Of a DNA stretch of 64,000 bases, positions 48,045 through 57,787 are shown one piece after another. The translations under genes were made by a program, and so were the position numbers. The notes under the pieces were generated by a model. The model did no database searches and was not told where the DNA came from. It was given only the letters and a program-made list of their open reading frames with translations. This DNA comes from Dorea sp. AF36-15AT. GTDB taxonomy: Bacteria > Bacillota > Clostridia > Lachnospirales > Lachnospiraceae. Position 1 is the first letter of the stretch; each line of letters opens with the position of its first letter. Where the stretch lies: the NCBI RefSeq assembly GCF_003477705.1, contig NZ_QUDV01000001.1:1-64000 (forward strand). Direction: 5' to 3'.

Positions 48045-50282
48045 GTGCTGTATCTGGTCATTATGCTGGTTATGGTAAGTCGTGAAATGATGACTGGTGC
48101 AGGAATATTTGTTACATTTCCGGTGGATACAGTGGAAAACGGAAGATTGGTGACGGTAACGGGTGAGGTGTTTCGGATAGACGAAACGGAAGAGTATCAG
48201 ACATTGTATCTGAAAAGGGTTGGAATCAGTGATGGCAGACAGAACATACAGGAGCGATATTTTCTTGCATATGTCAAAGAAAATCATTCCTTTGCACTTG
48301 GCAATAAGATAAAGGCGTCCGGATCTCTGGAATTCTTTGAGAATGAAAGAAATCCCGGCGCTTTTTCCAGAAAGAAGTATTATCGGACACAAGGAATCCC
48401 TGCCTGTATCTGGGCAGAAGAAGCAGAACTTGTGAATAGGAATACTAATCTGTTTAGGGAAAGACTGAGGCTCTTAAGAAAGAGATGGTCGGAAGCCGTC
48501 CTGCAGATCCTGGGAGCGAAAAAAGGCGGGATACTGAATGCTATGCTTCTGGGAGATAAACAGCAGATGGATGATGAGATAAAAGAGCAGTATCAGGTAA
48601 ATGGGATTGCCCATATTCTGGCAATATCCGGACTTCATCTTTCTTTTGTCGGACTTGGCTTTTATCGTTTTGTGCGCAGAACAAGTGGCTCGTATCTGGC
48701 GGGAGGCTTGGCAGGGATTACATTTCTGTTAATGTATATCGTGATGATCGGTTGTACGGTATCAGCAGTCCGGGCGGTAATTATGTTCTGTATGCAGGTG
48801 GGAGCTGATATGACGGGCAGAGTGAATGACAGACTGACTGCGTATACACTTGCTATGGCAACTGTGATCTGGTGGAGACCGCTGGCATTTTTTGATGCAG
48901 GCTTTCAGTTGTCCTTCGGTGCAGTAGGAGCAGTGCTGTTTCTTTATCCGCTGATCACGTCAGGGAAGAATACGTTTGGGAAACTGGCAGAGAGTCTGTT
49001 GGTCAGTCTTAGTATTGAACTGATTACAGTTCCGGTGATCCTGTATCATTATTACGAACTGCCGACCTGGTCGGTGTTATTGAATTTGATCGTGATTCCA
49101 CTTATGAGTCTGGTGCTGTTACTTGGGTTTCTGGGCAGTATGGGACTTATGCTGATACGTCCGGCAGGAATCAGTATGCTGTATGGATGTGGATATATCC
49201 TGGATTTTTTTGAGTTATTGTGCAAAGGGACGGAACAGCTTCCCGGAAGAAGATTCACAACCGGAAGACCGGGAGTAGTCGGAATCATTTTGTATTATGT
49301 GATATTAGCAATCGTTGTGTTCTGGTATCGCAAGCAGAAAGAAGTGTGTGAAGAAGTGAAGGACGTGCACCTCATGCCGGGGACAGGCTTGCGGCTCATT
49401 TTACTGGCAGCAGGCATTTTTGCATTGGTGATGAATTGTCCTGCGTTCCGTCACACGGGGCTGGAAATCACATTTCTGGACGTAGGACAGGGAGACTGTG
49501 CCTTTGTGCGGACGGAAGATGGGAGAACCTGTCTGATCGATGGAGGCAGTAGTGATACCAAGAAGGTGGGGCGATATCAGATTGAGCCATTTCTCAAATG
49601 CAGAGGAGTGGGAAGGCTTGACTATGTATTTGTCAGTCACGGAGATATGGATCATATCAATGGTCTGGAAGAGCTGCTTGAGCGGCAGCAGGAAGGTATA
49701 GCCATTGGTTGTATGGTACTGCCGGAGCAGAAGTTATGGGATGACAAGCTGAAACAGCTTTACGAGCTGGCGACATCCAATGGAATCCGTGTTGTAACAA
49801 TACAGAAAGGTCAGGAGATTTCATGGGAAGATGTGACGCTTACCTGTCTGGAACCGTGTGCAGAGAGGTTTAAAGAAGTAAGTGGTGAGATATCGGGTAA
49901 TGCAGCTTCTATGGTGCTGGAATTACAGTATGGAGAGTTGAAGGTGCTGTTTACCGGAGATGTAGAAGGTGAGGGAGAGGACATACTGACAGAAGATATG
50001 AAGGAAGACTGTACGGTATTAAAAGTGGCTCATCATGGATCAAGAAATTCTACTTCAGAAGCATTTCTTAAGAAATCGGAACCGAGGCTTGCCATTATTT
50101 CAGCAGGACGGGAGAATCGGTATGGGCATCCACATGTGGAGACGATGGAACGGTTAACGGCAGAAGGATGCAGTATTTTGAATACGGCAGAATGCGGTGC
50201 GATTACTCTCAGACAGACTGGAAAAGAGGTGGCAAATTTGCGGATTATCCAGTATAATAGGTTCTATGAAAAGTTTGAATGA
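48045..50282 (+). CDS. comEC: ComEC/Rec2-type DNA-uptake channel
   Basis: A 745-residue protein. It has an N-terminal DUF4131/OB-like domain (residues ~20-120), the competence membrane domain with about eight to ten hydrophobic segments and the family motif NGIAHILAISGLHLSF, and a C-terminal metallo-beta-lactamase domain with TFLDVGQGDCAF, SHGDMDHINGL and VAHHGSRNSTSE. It would carry single-stranded DNA through the membrane, with the C-terminal domain as a possible nuclease. The start is not clear: GTG 48045 has only a weak ribosome site, and the frame is open for 28 basic codons upstream to the stop of the GerMN gene. It overlaps holA by 17 bases. Confidence 0.92.
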   Translation: MLYLVIMLVMVSREMMTGAGIFVTFPVDTVENGRLVTVTGEVFRIDETEEYQTLYLKRVGISDGRQNIQERYFLAYVKENHSFALGNKIKASGSLEFFENERNPGAFSRKKYYRTQGIPACIWAEEAELVNRNTNLFRERLRLLRKRWSEAVLQILGAKKGGILNAMLLGDKQQMDDEIKEQYQVNGIAHILAISGLHLSFVGLGFYRFVRRTSGSYLAGGLAGITFLLMYIVMIGCTVSAVRAVIMFCMQVGADMTGRVNDRLTAYTLAMATVIWWRPLAFFDAGFQLSFGAVGAVLFLYPLITSGKNTFGKLAESLLVSLSIELITVPVILYHYYELPTWSVLLNLIVIPLMSLVLLLGFLGSMGLMLIRPAGISMLYGCGYILDFFELLCKGTEQLPGRRFTTGRPGVVGIILYYVILAIVVFWYRKQKEVCEEVKDVHLMPGTGLRLILLAAGIFALVMNCPAFRHTGLEITFLDVGQGDCAFVRTEDGRTCLIDGGSSDTKKVGRYQIEPFLKCRGVGRLDYVFVSHGDMDHINGLEELLERQQEGIAIGCMVLPEQKLWDDKLKQLYELATSNGIRVVTIQKGQEISWEDVTLTCLEPCAERFKEVSGEISGNAASMVLELQYGELKVLFTGDVEGEGEDILTEDMKEDCTVLKVAHHGSRNSTSEAFLKKSEPRLAIISAGRENRYGHPHVETMERLTAEGCSILNTAECGAITLRQTGKEVANLRIIQYNRFYEKFE

Positions 50283-51261
50283 AGATATTAAGCAGGGACA
50301 ATTTAAGAATATATATCTGCTGTACGGGGAAGAGGATTATCTGAAAAAGCAGTACAGGGACCGTCTGGTAAAAGCGATGCTGCCGGAGGGCGATACTGTG
50401 AATTATGCCCATTATGAAGGTAAGGGGCTTCCTGTCGGAGAGATCATTGATCTGGCTGAGACGATGCCGTTTTTTGCAGAACGCAGACTGATCGTGATCG
50501 AGGATTCCGGGCTGTTTAAGAGCAGTGCGGCGGAGTTTGCGGATTATATAAAGAATCTGCCGGAGACTACCTGTTTTCTGTTTGTGGAGAATGAAATCGA
50601 CAAGCGGAACAAGTTATACAAAACAGTGAAGGACAAAGGGCGCGTGGTAGAGATGGCGCGTCAGGATGAGAAGACGTTGACAATCTGGCTGATGGGACTG
50701 ATCCGTAAGGAAGGCAAGCAGATCCGAGAGTCCACGATCCGGCACATCCTGGATCGGACAGGCACGGATATGAAGAATCTTGAGACAGAGATGGAGAAGC
50801 TTTTCACTTATACGATCGATCAGGATGAGATTACAGACGAGGATGTGGATGCGGTGTGTACCGCACAGATTGAAGGACACATTTTTGAGATGGTAGATGC
50901 AGTAGCGGTTGGGGATAAGAAGAAAGCCCTGGATTATTATTATGATCTGCTGGCACTTAAGGAGCCACCGATGCGTATCTTATACATGCTGACCAAGCAG
51001 TTCCGGTCACTTCTGGTGGTACAGTCACTGATGCGGCGGGGCATGGCACAGAAGCAGGTTGCTTCTGAAGCGGGGCTTCATCCATTTGTAGCAGGCAAAT
51101 GCATGCGACAATGCCGAAGTTTCAGCCAGGATCAGCTAAGGGATATTCTGGAACTTGGAGTAGAATTGGAAACAGACGTTAAGACAGGGCGTATGAAGGA
51201 TACGACCTGTGTGGAATTATTTATACTGTCTCCGCAGATCGGTGGACAGCAGAGAGCTTAG
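50266..51261 (+). CDS. holA: DNA polymerase III, delta subunit
   Basis: A 331-residue clamp-loader subunit. It begins [34 protein letters not shown], which is the typical YLLYGEExYL of HolA, has the hydrophobic core [17 protein letters not shown] and the C-terminal helical collar with [18 protein letters not shown]. It works in loading the sliding clamp onto DNA. The ATG at 50266 lies within the end of comEC, so the two are translationally coupled. comEC-holA is a usual order in Clostridia, normally followed by rpsT, which is missing here. Confidence 0.93.
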   Translation: MKSLNEDIKQGQFKNIYLLYGEEDYLKKQYRDRLVKAMLPEGDTVNYAHYEGKGLPVGEIIDLAETMPFFAERRLIVIEDSGLFKSSAAEFADYIKNLPETTCFLFVENEIDKRNKLYKTVKDKGRVVEMARQDEKTLTIWLMGLIRKEGKQIRESTIRHILDRTGTDMKNLETEMEKLFTYTIDQDEITDEDVDAVCTAQIEGHIFEMVDAVAVGDKKKALDYYYDLLALKEPPMRILYMLTKQFRSLLVVQSLMRRGMAQKQVASEAGLHPFVAGKCMRQCRSFSQDQLRDILELGVELETDVKTGRMKDTTCVELFILSPQIGGQQRA

Positions 51262-51323
51262 AACAGTCTGGCGAAGATAGAGCAGAAGAATTTAGAAGAA
51301 GATGGAAGGAAGATAAGAAAAAC

Positions 51324-53138
51324 ATGGCAGGAACAGACCAGAGCAAAATTCGTAACTTTTGTATTATAGCGCATATTGACCACGGGAAATCTACCCTGGC
51401 AGACCGTATTATTGAGATGACAGGACTTCTGACCAGCCGGGAGATGCAGGCGCAGGTACTGGATAATATGGATCTTGAGCGAGAACGTGGTATCACAATC
51501 AAGTCTCAGGCAGTGCGTACAGTGTATAAGGCGAAAGATGGAGAAGAGTATATCTTTAACCTGATCGACACTCCGGGACATGTAGACTTTAATTACGAGG
51601 TATCCAGAAGTCTGGCAGCCTGTGATGGCGCAATCCTCGTCGTAGATGCGGCGCAGGGCGTGGAAGCACAGACCCTCGCCAATGTATATCTGGCACTGGA
51701 TCACGATCTGGATGTGATGCCTGTGATCAATAAGATTGATCTTCCGAGTGCAGAGCCGGAGCGTGTAATTGAAGAAATTGAAGATGTGATCGGTATTGAA
51801 GCAGAGGATGCACCACGTATTTCTGCCAAGACCGGACTGAATATAGAGGAAGTACTGGAGCAGATCGTAGAGAAGATCCCGGCTCCGGGCGGAGATCCGA
51901 AGGCACCGCTGCAGGCACTGATCTTTGACTCTTTATATGATGCATATAAGGGAGTTATCGTATTCTGCCGTTTGATGGAAGGTACGATAAAGAAGGGGAC
52001 GCCGATCCGCATGATGGCGACCGGAGCAGAGGCAGAGGTTGTTGAAGTGGGATATTTCGGAGCAGGACAATTTATTCCATGTGACGAACTGAGTGCAGGT
52101 ATGGTAGGCTATGTGACCGCCAGTCTGAAGAATGTAAAGGACACCCGTGTGGGTGATACGATCACGAATGCGCAGGATCCTTGCGTAGAGCCATTGCCGG
52201 GATATAAGAAGGTGAATCCGATGGTATATTGCGGACTCTATCCGGCGGACGGAGCCAAGTATCCGGACCTTCGTGACGCACTGGAAAAGTTACAGTTAAA
52301 TGATGCATCGCTGCAGTTTGAGCCGGAGACATCAATTGCATTGGGATTTGGATTCCGCTGCGGCTTCCTGGGACTTTTGCATTTAGAGATCATTCAGGAG
52401 CGTCTGGAGAGAGAATATAATCTGGATCTGGTAACAACAGCACCGGGCGTTATTTACAAGGTGCATAAGACCAATGGAGAGGTCATGGATCTGACGAATC
52501 CGTCGAACCTGCCAGACCCATCTGAGATTGAATACATGGAAGAGCCAATGGTAAAAGCAGAGATCATGGTGACTTCAGAATATATCGGAACGATCATGGA
52601 TCTGTGTCAGGAGCGCAGAGGTATCTATCAGGGCATGGAATATATCGAAGAGACCAGAGCAGTACTACACTATCATCTGCCGCTGAATGAGATCATTTAC
52701 GATTTCTTTGATGCGCTGAAATCCCGTTCCAGAGGTTATGCATCGTTCGATTATGAGATGCTTGGCTATCAGCAGTCGAACCTTGTGAAACTGGATATTC
52801 TGATTAATAAAGAAACAGTGGATGCATTATCATTTATTGTATTCGAAGGCAGTGCCTATGAGCGCGGAAGAAAGATGTGTGAGAAGCTGAAAGAAGAGAT
52901 TCCGAGACATCTCTTTGAGATTCCGATCCAGGCAGCAGTGGGAAGCAAGATCATTGCCAGAGAGACGGTAAAAGCGATGCGTAAGGACGTACTTGCCAAG
53001 TGCTATGGCGGTGATATTTCGCGTAAGCGTAAGCTGCTGGAGAAACAGAAGGAAGGTAAGAAGCGTATGCGTCAGGTGGGCAATGTAGAGATCCCGCAGG
53101 AAGCATTTATGAGTGTATTGAAGCTGGATGAGAATTAA
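51324..53138 (+). CDS. lepA: Elongation factor 4 (LepA), back-translocating GTPase
   Basis: A 604-residue translational GTPase with the canonical motifs: G1 AHIDHGKS, G2 RGITI, G3 DTPGHVDF, G4 NKID, and G5 in ISAKTG. The C-terminal domain typical of LepA has the conserved [34 protein letters not shown]. It binds the ribosome and is thought to help initiation or stalled ribosomes. GGAAGG lies before the ATG. It overlaps hemW by one base, the common lepA-hemW arrangement. The canonical G3 His and G4 Asn here contrast with the altered EF-G paralogue at 21071. Confidence 0.97.
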   Translation: MAGTDQSKIRNFCIIAHIDHGKSTLADRIIEMTGLLTSREMQAQVLDNMDLERERGITIKSQAVRTVYKAKDGEEYIFNLIDTPGHVDFNYEVSRSLAACDGAILVVDAAQGVEAQTLANVYLALDHDLDVMPVINKIDLPSAEPERVIEEIEDVIGIEAEDAPRISAKTGLNIEEVLEQIVEKIPAPGGDPKAPLQALIFDSLYDAYKGVIVFCRLMEGTIKKGTPIRMMATGAEAEVVEVGYFGAGQFIPCDELSAGMVGYVTASLKNVKDTRVGDTITNAQDPCVEPLPGYKKVNPMVYCGLYPADGAKYPDLRDALEKLQLNDASLQFEPETSIALGFGFRCGFLGLLHLEIIQERLEREYNLDLVTTAPGVIYKVHKTNGEVMDLTNPSNLPDPSEIEYMEEPMVKAEIMVTSEYIGTIMDLCQERRGIYQGMEYIEETRAVLHYHLPLNEIIYDFFDALKSRSRGYASFDYEMLGYQQSNLVKLDILINKETVDALSFIVFEGSAYERGRKMCEKLKEEIPRHLFEIPIQAAVGSKIIARETVKAMRKDVLAKCYGGDISRKRKLLEKQKEGKKRMRQVGNVEIPQEAFMSVLKLDEN

Positions 53139-54286
53139 TGAAAAAAGAATTAGAATTATATCTGCATATTCCCTTTTGTGTAAGCAAATGTAAGTACTGT
53201 GACTTTCTGTCGGCACCATCTGGTGAAGAGCAACGGCAGATCTATGTCGAACGGTTATGCCGCAGGATCCGTTACTGGTCGGATGTGATACACAATTATG
53301 GATATGAGATCGTCAGTATATTTGTGGGCGGGGGAACTCCGTCCATTCTGACAGAAGCGCAGATCACGCAAGTTTTTGAAGCAGTTCATGAGAGCTTCCC
53401 AATCAGGGAAGACGCAGAGATCACGCTGGAAATGAATCCGGGAACCGATGTGAAAGATAAGCTCCCGGTGTATCGTGAGCTTGGAATCAATCGGCTGAGC
53501 ATGGGGCTTCAGTCAGCAGATAATGAAGAATTGAAGTGTCTGGGACGAATCCACACCTACGAGGATTTCAGGCAGGTATATCAGTGGGCGAGAGAGGCTG
53601 GATTTACCAATATCAATGTGGATCTCATGTCGGCAATTCCGGGACAGACGCTAGAGAGTTATGAAGATACACTTCGAAAGGTAGCAGATCTCGAACCAGA
53701 ACACATTTCTGCATACAGTCTGATCATTGAGGAAGGTACGCCGTTTTATGAGCGGTATGGGGAAGGCAGACACGCAGAAGAACTGCCGAATGAGGATATA
53801 GAACGGCAGATGTATGTGCGCACCGGAGAGATTCTGGAAGACTATGGTTATCATCGCTATGAGATCTCTAATTATGCGAAAGATGGTTATGAATGCAGGC
53901 ACAATCTGGGTTATTGGGACAGGAAAGAATATCTGGGGCTTGGAGCAGGAGCTTCGTCACTGATGGATCATATCCGATGGAAGGAACCGGATCATATCGG
54001 ACCGAGTACGGGACTGGTGTTGGAAGAGCGGGAAGACTTTACCAGACTCAGAAGGAAGGATGAGATGGAAGAATTCATGTTTCTGGGACTGCGTAAGATC
54101 AATGGAGTGTCGGAATATGATTTTTATAAGTCATTCAGAGTGTCGATGGACGAGATTTATAAAGAAAGTATAGAAAATTTGATAAAAGAGGGACTGCTAG
54201 TAAGAGAAGAGGATCGGATCCGACTGACAGACCGGGGAATTGATCTCAGTAATTATGCACTGAGTCAGTTCCTGTTAGGGGAATAA
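53138..54286 (+). CDS. hemW: HemW-type radical SAM protein (heme chaperone, coproporphyrinogen oxidase-like)
   Basis: A 382-residue radical SAM protein. The [4Fe-4S] motif CVSKCKYC (CxxxCxxC, Cys14, 18 and 21) is followed by a Phe-Leu (YCDFLS). Other motifs are FVGGGTPSIL, the SAM-binding GINRLSMGLQSA, and VDLMSAIPGQTLESYE. It lacks the N-terminal extension and extra Cys of true HemN, so it is the HemW type, thought to deliver heme. Its ATG lies in the TAATG overlap with the lepA stop. The terminator after it is strong. Confidence 0.94.
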   Translation: MKKELELYLHIPFCVSKCKYCDFLSAPSGEEQRQIYVERLCRRIRYWSDVIHNYGYEIVSIFVGGGTPSILTEAQITQVFEAVHESFPIREDAEITLEMNPGTDVKDKLPVYRELGINRLSMGLQSADNEELKCLGRIHTYEDFRQVYQWAREAGFTNINVDLMSAIPGQTLESYEDTLRKVADLEPEHISAYSLIIEEGTPFYERYGEGRHAEELPNEDIERQMYVRTGEILEDYGYHRYEISNYAKDGYECRHNLGYWDRKEYLGLGAGASSLMDHIRWKEPDHIGPSTGLVLEEREDFTRLRRKDEMEEFMFLGLRKINGVSEYDFYKSFRVSMDEIYKESIENLIKEGLLVREEDRIRLTDRGIDLSNYALSQFLLGE

Positions 54287-54324
54287 AAAACACAGCCACT
54301 GGAACTTCCATGGCTGTGTTTTTT
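54286..54324. terminator. Rho-independent terminator after hemW
   Basis: AAAAACACAGCCA (54286-54298) pairs with TGGCTGTGTTTTT (54311-54323) and is followed by T. A-runs and T-runs on both sides make it usable in both directions. Confidence 0.92.
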
Positions 54325-54445
54325 ACTTTACAGGAAATTGCTTTCCTGTAAAGTAAAAACCGCTCCGCGAGGATGCGCACTGCGGCGGATAAGGTAGATG
54401 TCGCAAGCGACCGCCGCAGGCGCGAGAATGTGCCAAGGCACATTC
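54321..54445. repeat. Cluster of three hairpins between hemW and pyrG
   Basis: Three hairpins follow each other: a perfect 17-bp stem with TTGC loop (54321-54337 with 54342-54358), a GC-rich stem CTGCGGCGG/CCGCCGCAG (54380-54388 with 54411-54419) holding an inner TCGC-AA-GCGA, and GAATGTGCC-AA-GGCACATTC (54426-54445). The gene density is zero here. The GC content of the middle part is much higher than that of the neighbouring genes. It lies after the pyrG stop on the minus strand and may be an interspersed repeat. Confidence 0.68.
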
Positions 54446-54459
54446 TTTGTTCTTGTATA

Positions 54460-56070
54460 TTATCGTTCGTCTTTGTGAGCCAGAGCTGCCTCTACGAATC
54501 CGCGGAATAACGGATGCGGGCGGTTTGGTCTGGACTTCAGTTCCGGATGTGCCTGAGTGGCGATAAACCACGGATGTTCCGGAATCTCTACCATCTCTAC
54601 GATACGTCCGTCCGGTGACAGCCCGGAGAGCATCATGCCTGCTTTTTCCAGCTGGTCACGGTAGTCATTATTAACTTCGTAACGATGACGATGACGTTCC
54701 TCGATATTTTCTGAACCATAGAGCTGATATGCCTTTGACTCTTTGTTCAGTACACATGGATAAGAACCAAGTCTCAATGTACCACCGATGTCTTCGATGC
54801 CGATCTGATCCGGCATGATGTGAATGACAGGGTTCGTTGTCTGAGGATCAAGTTCTACGCTGTGTGCGTCTTTCAGTCCGACTACATCTCTTGCAAATTC
54901 TACGATGGAAAGCTGCATACCAAGACACAGTCCCAGGAATGGGAGACCGTGGGTTCTTGCATAGCGGATTGCTTCGATCTTACCGTCGATACCGCGGTCG
55001 CCGAAGCCTCCCGGTACCAGAATACCATCTACATCACTGAACAGCTCGTCCGCATTCTCAGGAGTCACTGTTTCAGAGTCAATCCATTTGATGTGTACCG
55101 TAGCACGGCTAAAGATACCACCGTGTTTCAATGCCTCTACAACACTGATATAAGCATCGTGAAGCTGGATATATTTGCCGACCAGGGCAACAGTTACATC
55201 AGTATTCGGATGCTTCAGGTAGTCCACCATCTCTGTCCAGTCTTTCAGATCCGGTTCCGGGCATTCCAGGTGCAGACATTCGCAGACAGCACCGGCCAGA
55301 TTCTCCTTTTCCATGGCGAGTGGTGCTTCATACAGATATTCTACGTCCAGATTCTGTAGTACGTGATTAGACGGTACATTACAGAACAGTGCGATTTTAT
55401 CCTTGATGCCGTCAGTCAGCGGGTGTTCAGAACGGCAGACAAGGATGTCTGGCTGGATACCCATTCCCTGGAGATCTTTTACGCTGGCCTGGGTAGGCTT
55501 GGTTTTCATTTCCTGAGATGCACGCAGATAAGGAATCAATGTAACATGGATCAGGATGACATTCTCATGTCCTTTATCGTGTTGGAACTGACGGATTGCC
55601 TCCAGGAAAGGCTGGCTTTCGATATCGCCTACCGTGCCGCCGACTTCGATGATGGCAATCTCTGTATCCTTAGCAGCAGGATTCCGATGGAATCTGCTCT
55701 TGATTTCATTTGTAATATGAGGAATTACCTGTACGGTACCTCCGCCGTAATCACCGCGGCGTTCTTTGTGAAGTACAGACCAGTAGATCTTTCCAGTGGT
55801 AACATTGGAATTCTTGGTCAGGCTTTCATCGATAAAACGTTCATAATGTCCCAGGTCCAGGTCAGTCTCAGCTCCGTCATCGGTAACAAATACCTCGCCG
55901 TGCTGTACCGGGTTCATTGTGCCTGGGTCAATGTTAATATAAGGATCGAATTTCTGCATGGTTACTTTGTAACCGCGTGCTTTTAAAAGACGTCCCAGAG
56001 AAGCAGCTGTGATTCCTTTACCGAGTCCGGATACCACTCCGCCTGTAACAAATACGTATTTTACTGCCAT
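54460..56070 (-). CDS. pyrG: CTP synthase (glutamine-hydrolysing)
   Basis: A 536-residue enzyme that makes CTP from UTP, ATP and glutamine. The N-terminal synthase domain has [17 protein letters not shown] and the [13 protein letters not shown] motif; the C-terminal glutamine amidotransferase domain has the nucleophile in [10 protein letters not shown] and the His/Glu near THPEL-K ([11 protein letters not shown]). It starts at ATG 56070 with AAGGAGG 6 bases upstream; the five residues before that in the open frame are not used. It is downstream of the DUF1846 gene on the minus strand, with a small hairpin ATGCAGG/CCTGCAT (56096-56109) between. Confidence 0.97.
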   Translation of the reverse strand: MAVKYVFVTGGVVSGLGKGITAASLGRLLKARGYKVTMQKFDPYINIDPGTMNPVQHGEVFVTDDGAETDLDLGHYERFIDESLTKNSNVTTGKIYWSVLHKERRGDYGGGTVQVIPHITNEIKSRFHRNPAAKDTEIAIIEVGGTVGDIESQPFLEAIRQFQHDKGHENVILIHVTLIPYLRASQEMKTKPTQASVKDLQGMGIQPDILVCRSEHPLTDGIKDKIALFCNVPSNHVLQNLDVEYLYEAPLAMEKENLAGAVCECLHLECPEPDLKDWTEMVDYLKHPNTDVTVALVGKYIQLHDAYISVVEALKHGGIFSRATVHIKWIDSETVTPENADELFSDVDGILVPGGFGDRGIDGKIEAIRYARTHGLPFLGLCLGMQLSIVEFARDVVGLKDAHSVELDPQTTNPVIHIMPDQIGIEDIGGTLRLGSYPCVLNKESKAYQLYGSENIEERHRHRYEVNNDYRDQLEKAGMMLSGLSPDGRIVEMVEIPEHPWFIATQAHPELKSRPNRPHPLFRGFVEAALAHKDER

Positions 56071-56134
56071 GTGTTCCTCCTTCATATATATGCAGGGGAT
56101 ACCTGCATGTTATCTGATACTATAATACACCGGA

Positions 56135-57616
56135 TTATTTGGCAAATACAGGATTTTTTTCAAATTTGGCTTCATAAGTTGCCTGGATAGACAACTTTTT
56201 AAACATTCTGCTGTCTACGTTGCTGACCATGACAGAAGTGTGCGCCTGACATCCTTTCAGCTTCGGAAGCTGTTTCAGAACTTCCTGGGCAGTAGGGTCT
56301 GTGGCAGCACTTACGGACAGTGCGATCAATATTTCGTCGGTGTGAAGCCTTGGATTCTTGCTTCCAAGATAATTAACTTTTAATCTCTGGATAGGCTCAA
56401 TCGCCTCCGGTGAAATAACTTTCCTCTCGTGATCAATACCGGCAAGTTCTTTTAATGCATTCAGAAGAAGTGCAGCTGATGCTCCCAGCAGATCGGATGT
56501 CTTACCTGTGACGATACGTCCGTCTGGCAGTTCCAGTGCTGAGGCTGGTGCGCCGGTCTCTTCTGCGCGTTTCAATGCGGCATCCACAACATGGCGGTCG
56601 TGAACGGTGATTCCGGTCTGATTCATCAGCATCTCGATCTTGTATACTTCATTCTCCGTACATGCGCCTAACAGAAATCTGCGGCGGGAATCGTAGTAGC
56701 GGCGGATGATCTCCTGACGGGATGCTTCTCTGCAGGCTTCGTCATCACTGATGCAGAAACCTGCCATATTAACGCCCATGTCAGTCGGTGACTTGTATGG
56801 GCTTTCACCATAAATGCGTTCAAATGTGGCACACAGTACTGGGAAGATCTCTACGTCACGATTGTAGTTAACGGTAGTCTCTCCATAAGCCTCCAGATGG
56901 AACGGATCGATCATGTTGATATCGTTCAGGTCTGCGGTAGCTGCTTCATATGCCAGGTTGACCGGATGATTCAATGGGATATTCCAAATCGGGAATGTCT
57001 CGAATTTGGCGTAGCCGGCTCTTACCCCACGTTTGTGTTCATGATAGAGCTGTGAAAGGCAGGTCGCCATCTTTCCGCTTCCAGGTCCCGGTGCTGTGAC
57101 AATGACTAAAGGATGCGTGGTCTCGATGTAATCATTCTTACCATATCCCTCGTCGCTGACGATCAGTGGGACATTAGCCGGATATCCCGGTATTAAATAA
57201 TGAATATACACTTTGATGCCAAGACGCTCCAGACGCTGCTTGAAGAGATCAGCGGCAGTCTGTCCGGCATATTGGGTAATGACAACACTTCCCACATAAA
57301 GACCTGAATTCATATAAGCTTCACGAAGGCGGATTACATCGGTATCGTAGGTTATCCCCAGATCTCCACGTACCTTATTCTTTTCAATGTCTCCGGCACT
57401 GATGACGATGACGATCTCAGCCTGGTCGGCCAGTTCTTTTAACATGCGCAGTTTGCTGTCCGGCTGAAAGCCTGGCAGTACTCTGGATGCATGGTAGTCA
57501 TCAAAAAGCTTGCCTCCGAATTCCAGATACAGTTTGTTGTCAAAGTGGCTGATACGCTCACGGATGTGAGCAGACTGCATTTCCAGATACTTGTCGTTGT
57601 CAAATCCTAATTTCAT
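56135..57616 (-). CDS. DUF1846-family protein (putative ATP-dependent metal-binding)
   Basis: A 493-residue cytoplasmic protein of the DUF1846 family. It starts MKLGFDNDKYLEMQSAHIRERISHFDNKLYLEFGGKLFDDYHASRVLPGF, which is diagnostic. Later motifs are VVTAPGPGSGKMATCLSQLYHE, a nucleotide-type loop, and a C-terminal INTALK-like core. Structures of this family exist but, as far as I know, no function is agreed. The ATG at 57616 with GAGGAA is used; the open frame before it lacks a ribosome site. It shares the minus strand with pyrG and is divergent from ftsH, 171 bases away. Confidence 0.92.
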   Translation of the reverse strand: MKLGFDNDKYLEMQSAHIRERISHFDNKLYLEFGGKLFDDYHASRVLPGFQPDSKLRMLKELADQAEIVIVISAGDIEKNKVRGDLGITYDTDVIRLREAYMNSGLYVGSVVITQYAGQTAADLFKQRLERLGIKVYIHYLIPGYPANVPLIVSDEGYGKNDYIETTHPLVIVTAPGPGSGKMATCLSQLYHEHKRGVRAGYAKFETFPIWNIPLNHPVNLAYEAATADLNDINMIDPFHLEAYGETTVNYNRDVEIFPVLCATFERIYGESPYKSPTDMGVNMAGFCISDDEACREASRQEIIRRYYDSRRRFLLGACTENEVYKIEMLMNQTGITVHDRHVVDAALKRAEETGAPASALELPDGRIVTGKTSDLLGASAALLLNALKELAGIDHERKVISPEAIEPIQRLKVNYLGSKNPRLHTDEILIALSVSAATDPTAQEVLKQLPKLKGCQAHTSVMVSNVDSRMFKKLSIQATYEAKFEKNPVFAK

Positions 57617-57725
57617 TTGTATATTCCTCTTCCCCAATGTTATTGCTTTATCCTGCTGATAAAAACTCCAAATCCAAGTATACTACAAATTATATCCTGT
57701 TTACAATATTTTCATAAATTATTTG

Positions 57726-57754
57726 TTGATTTTAAATGGGTCGATATTTATAAT
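57726..57754 (+). promoter_or_regulatory. Promoter of ftsH
   Basis: TTGATT (57726-57731) and TATAAT (57749-57754) with a 17-base spacer, 33 bases before the ATG at 57788. Confidence 0.8.
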
Positions 57755-57787
57755 TAGAACTGATAAACACAGGAGGACCACTATACT

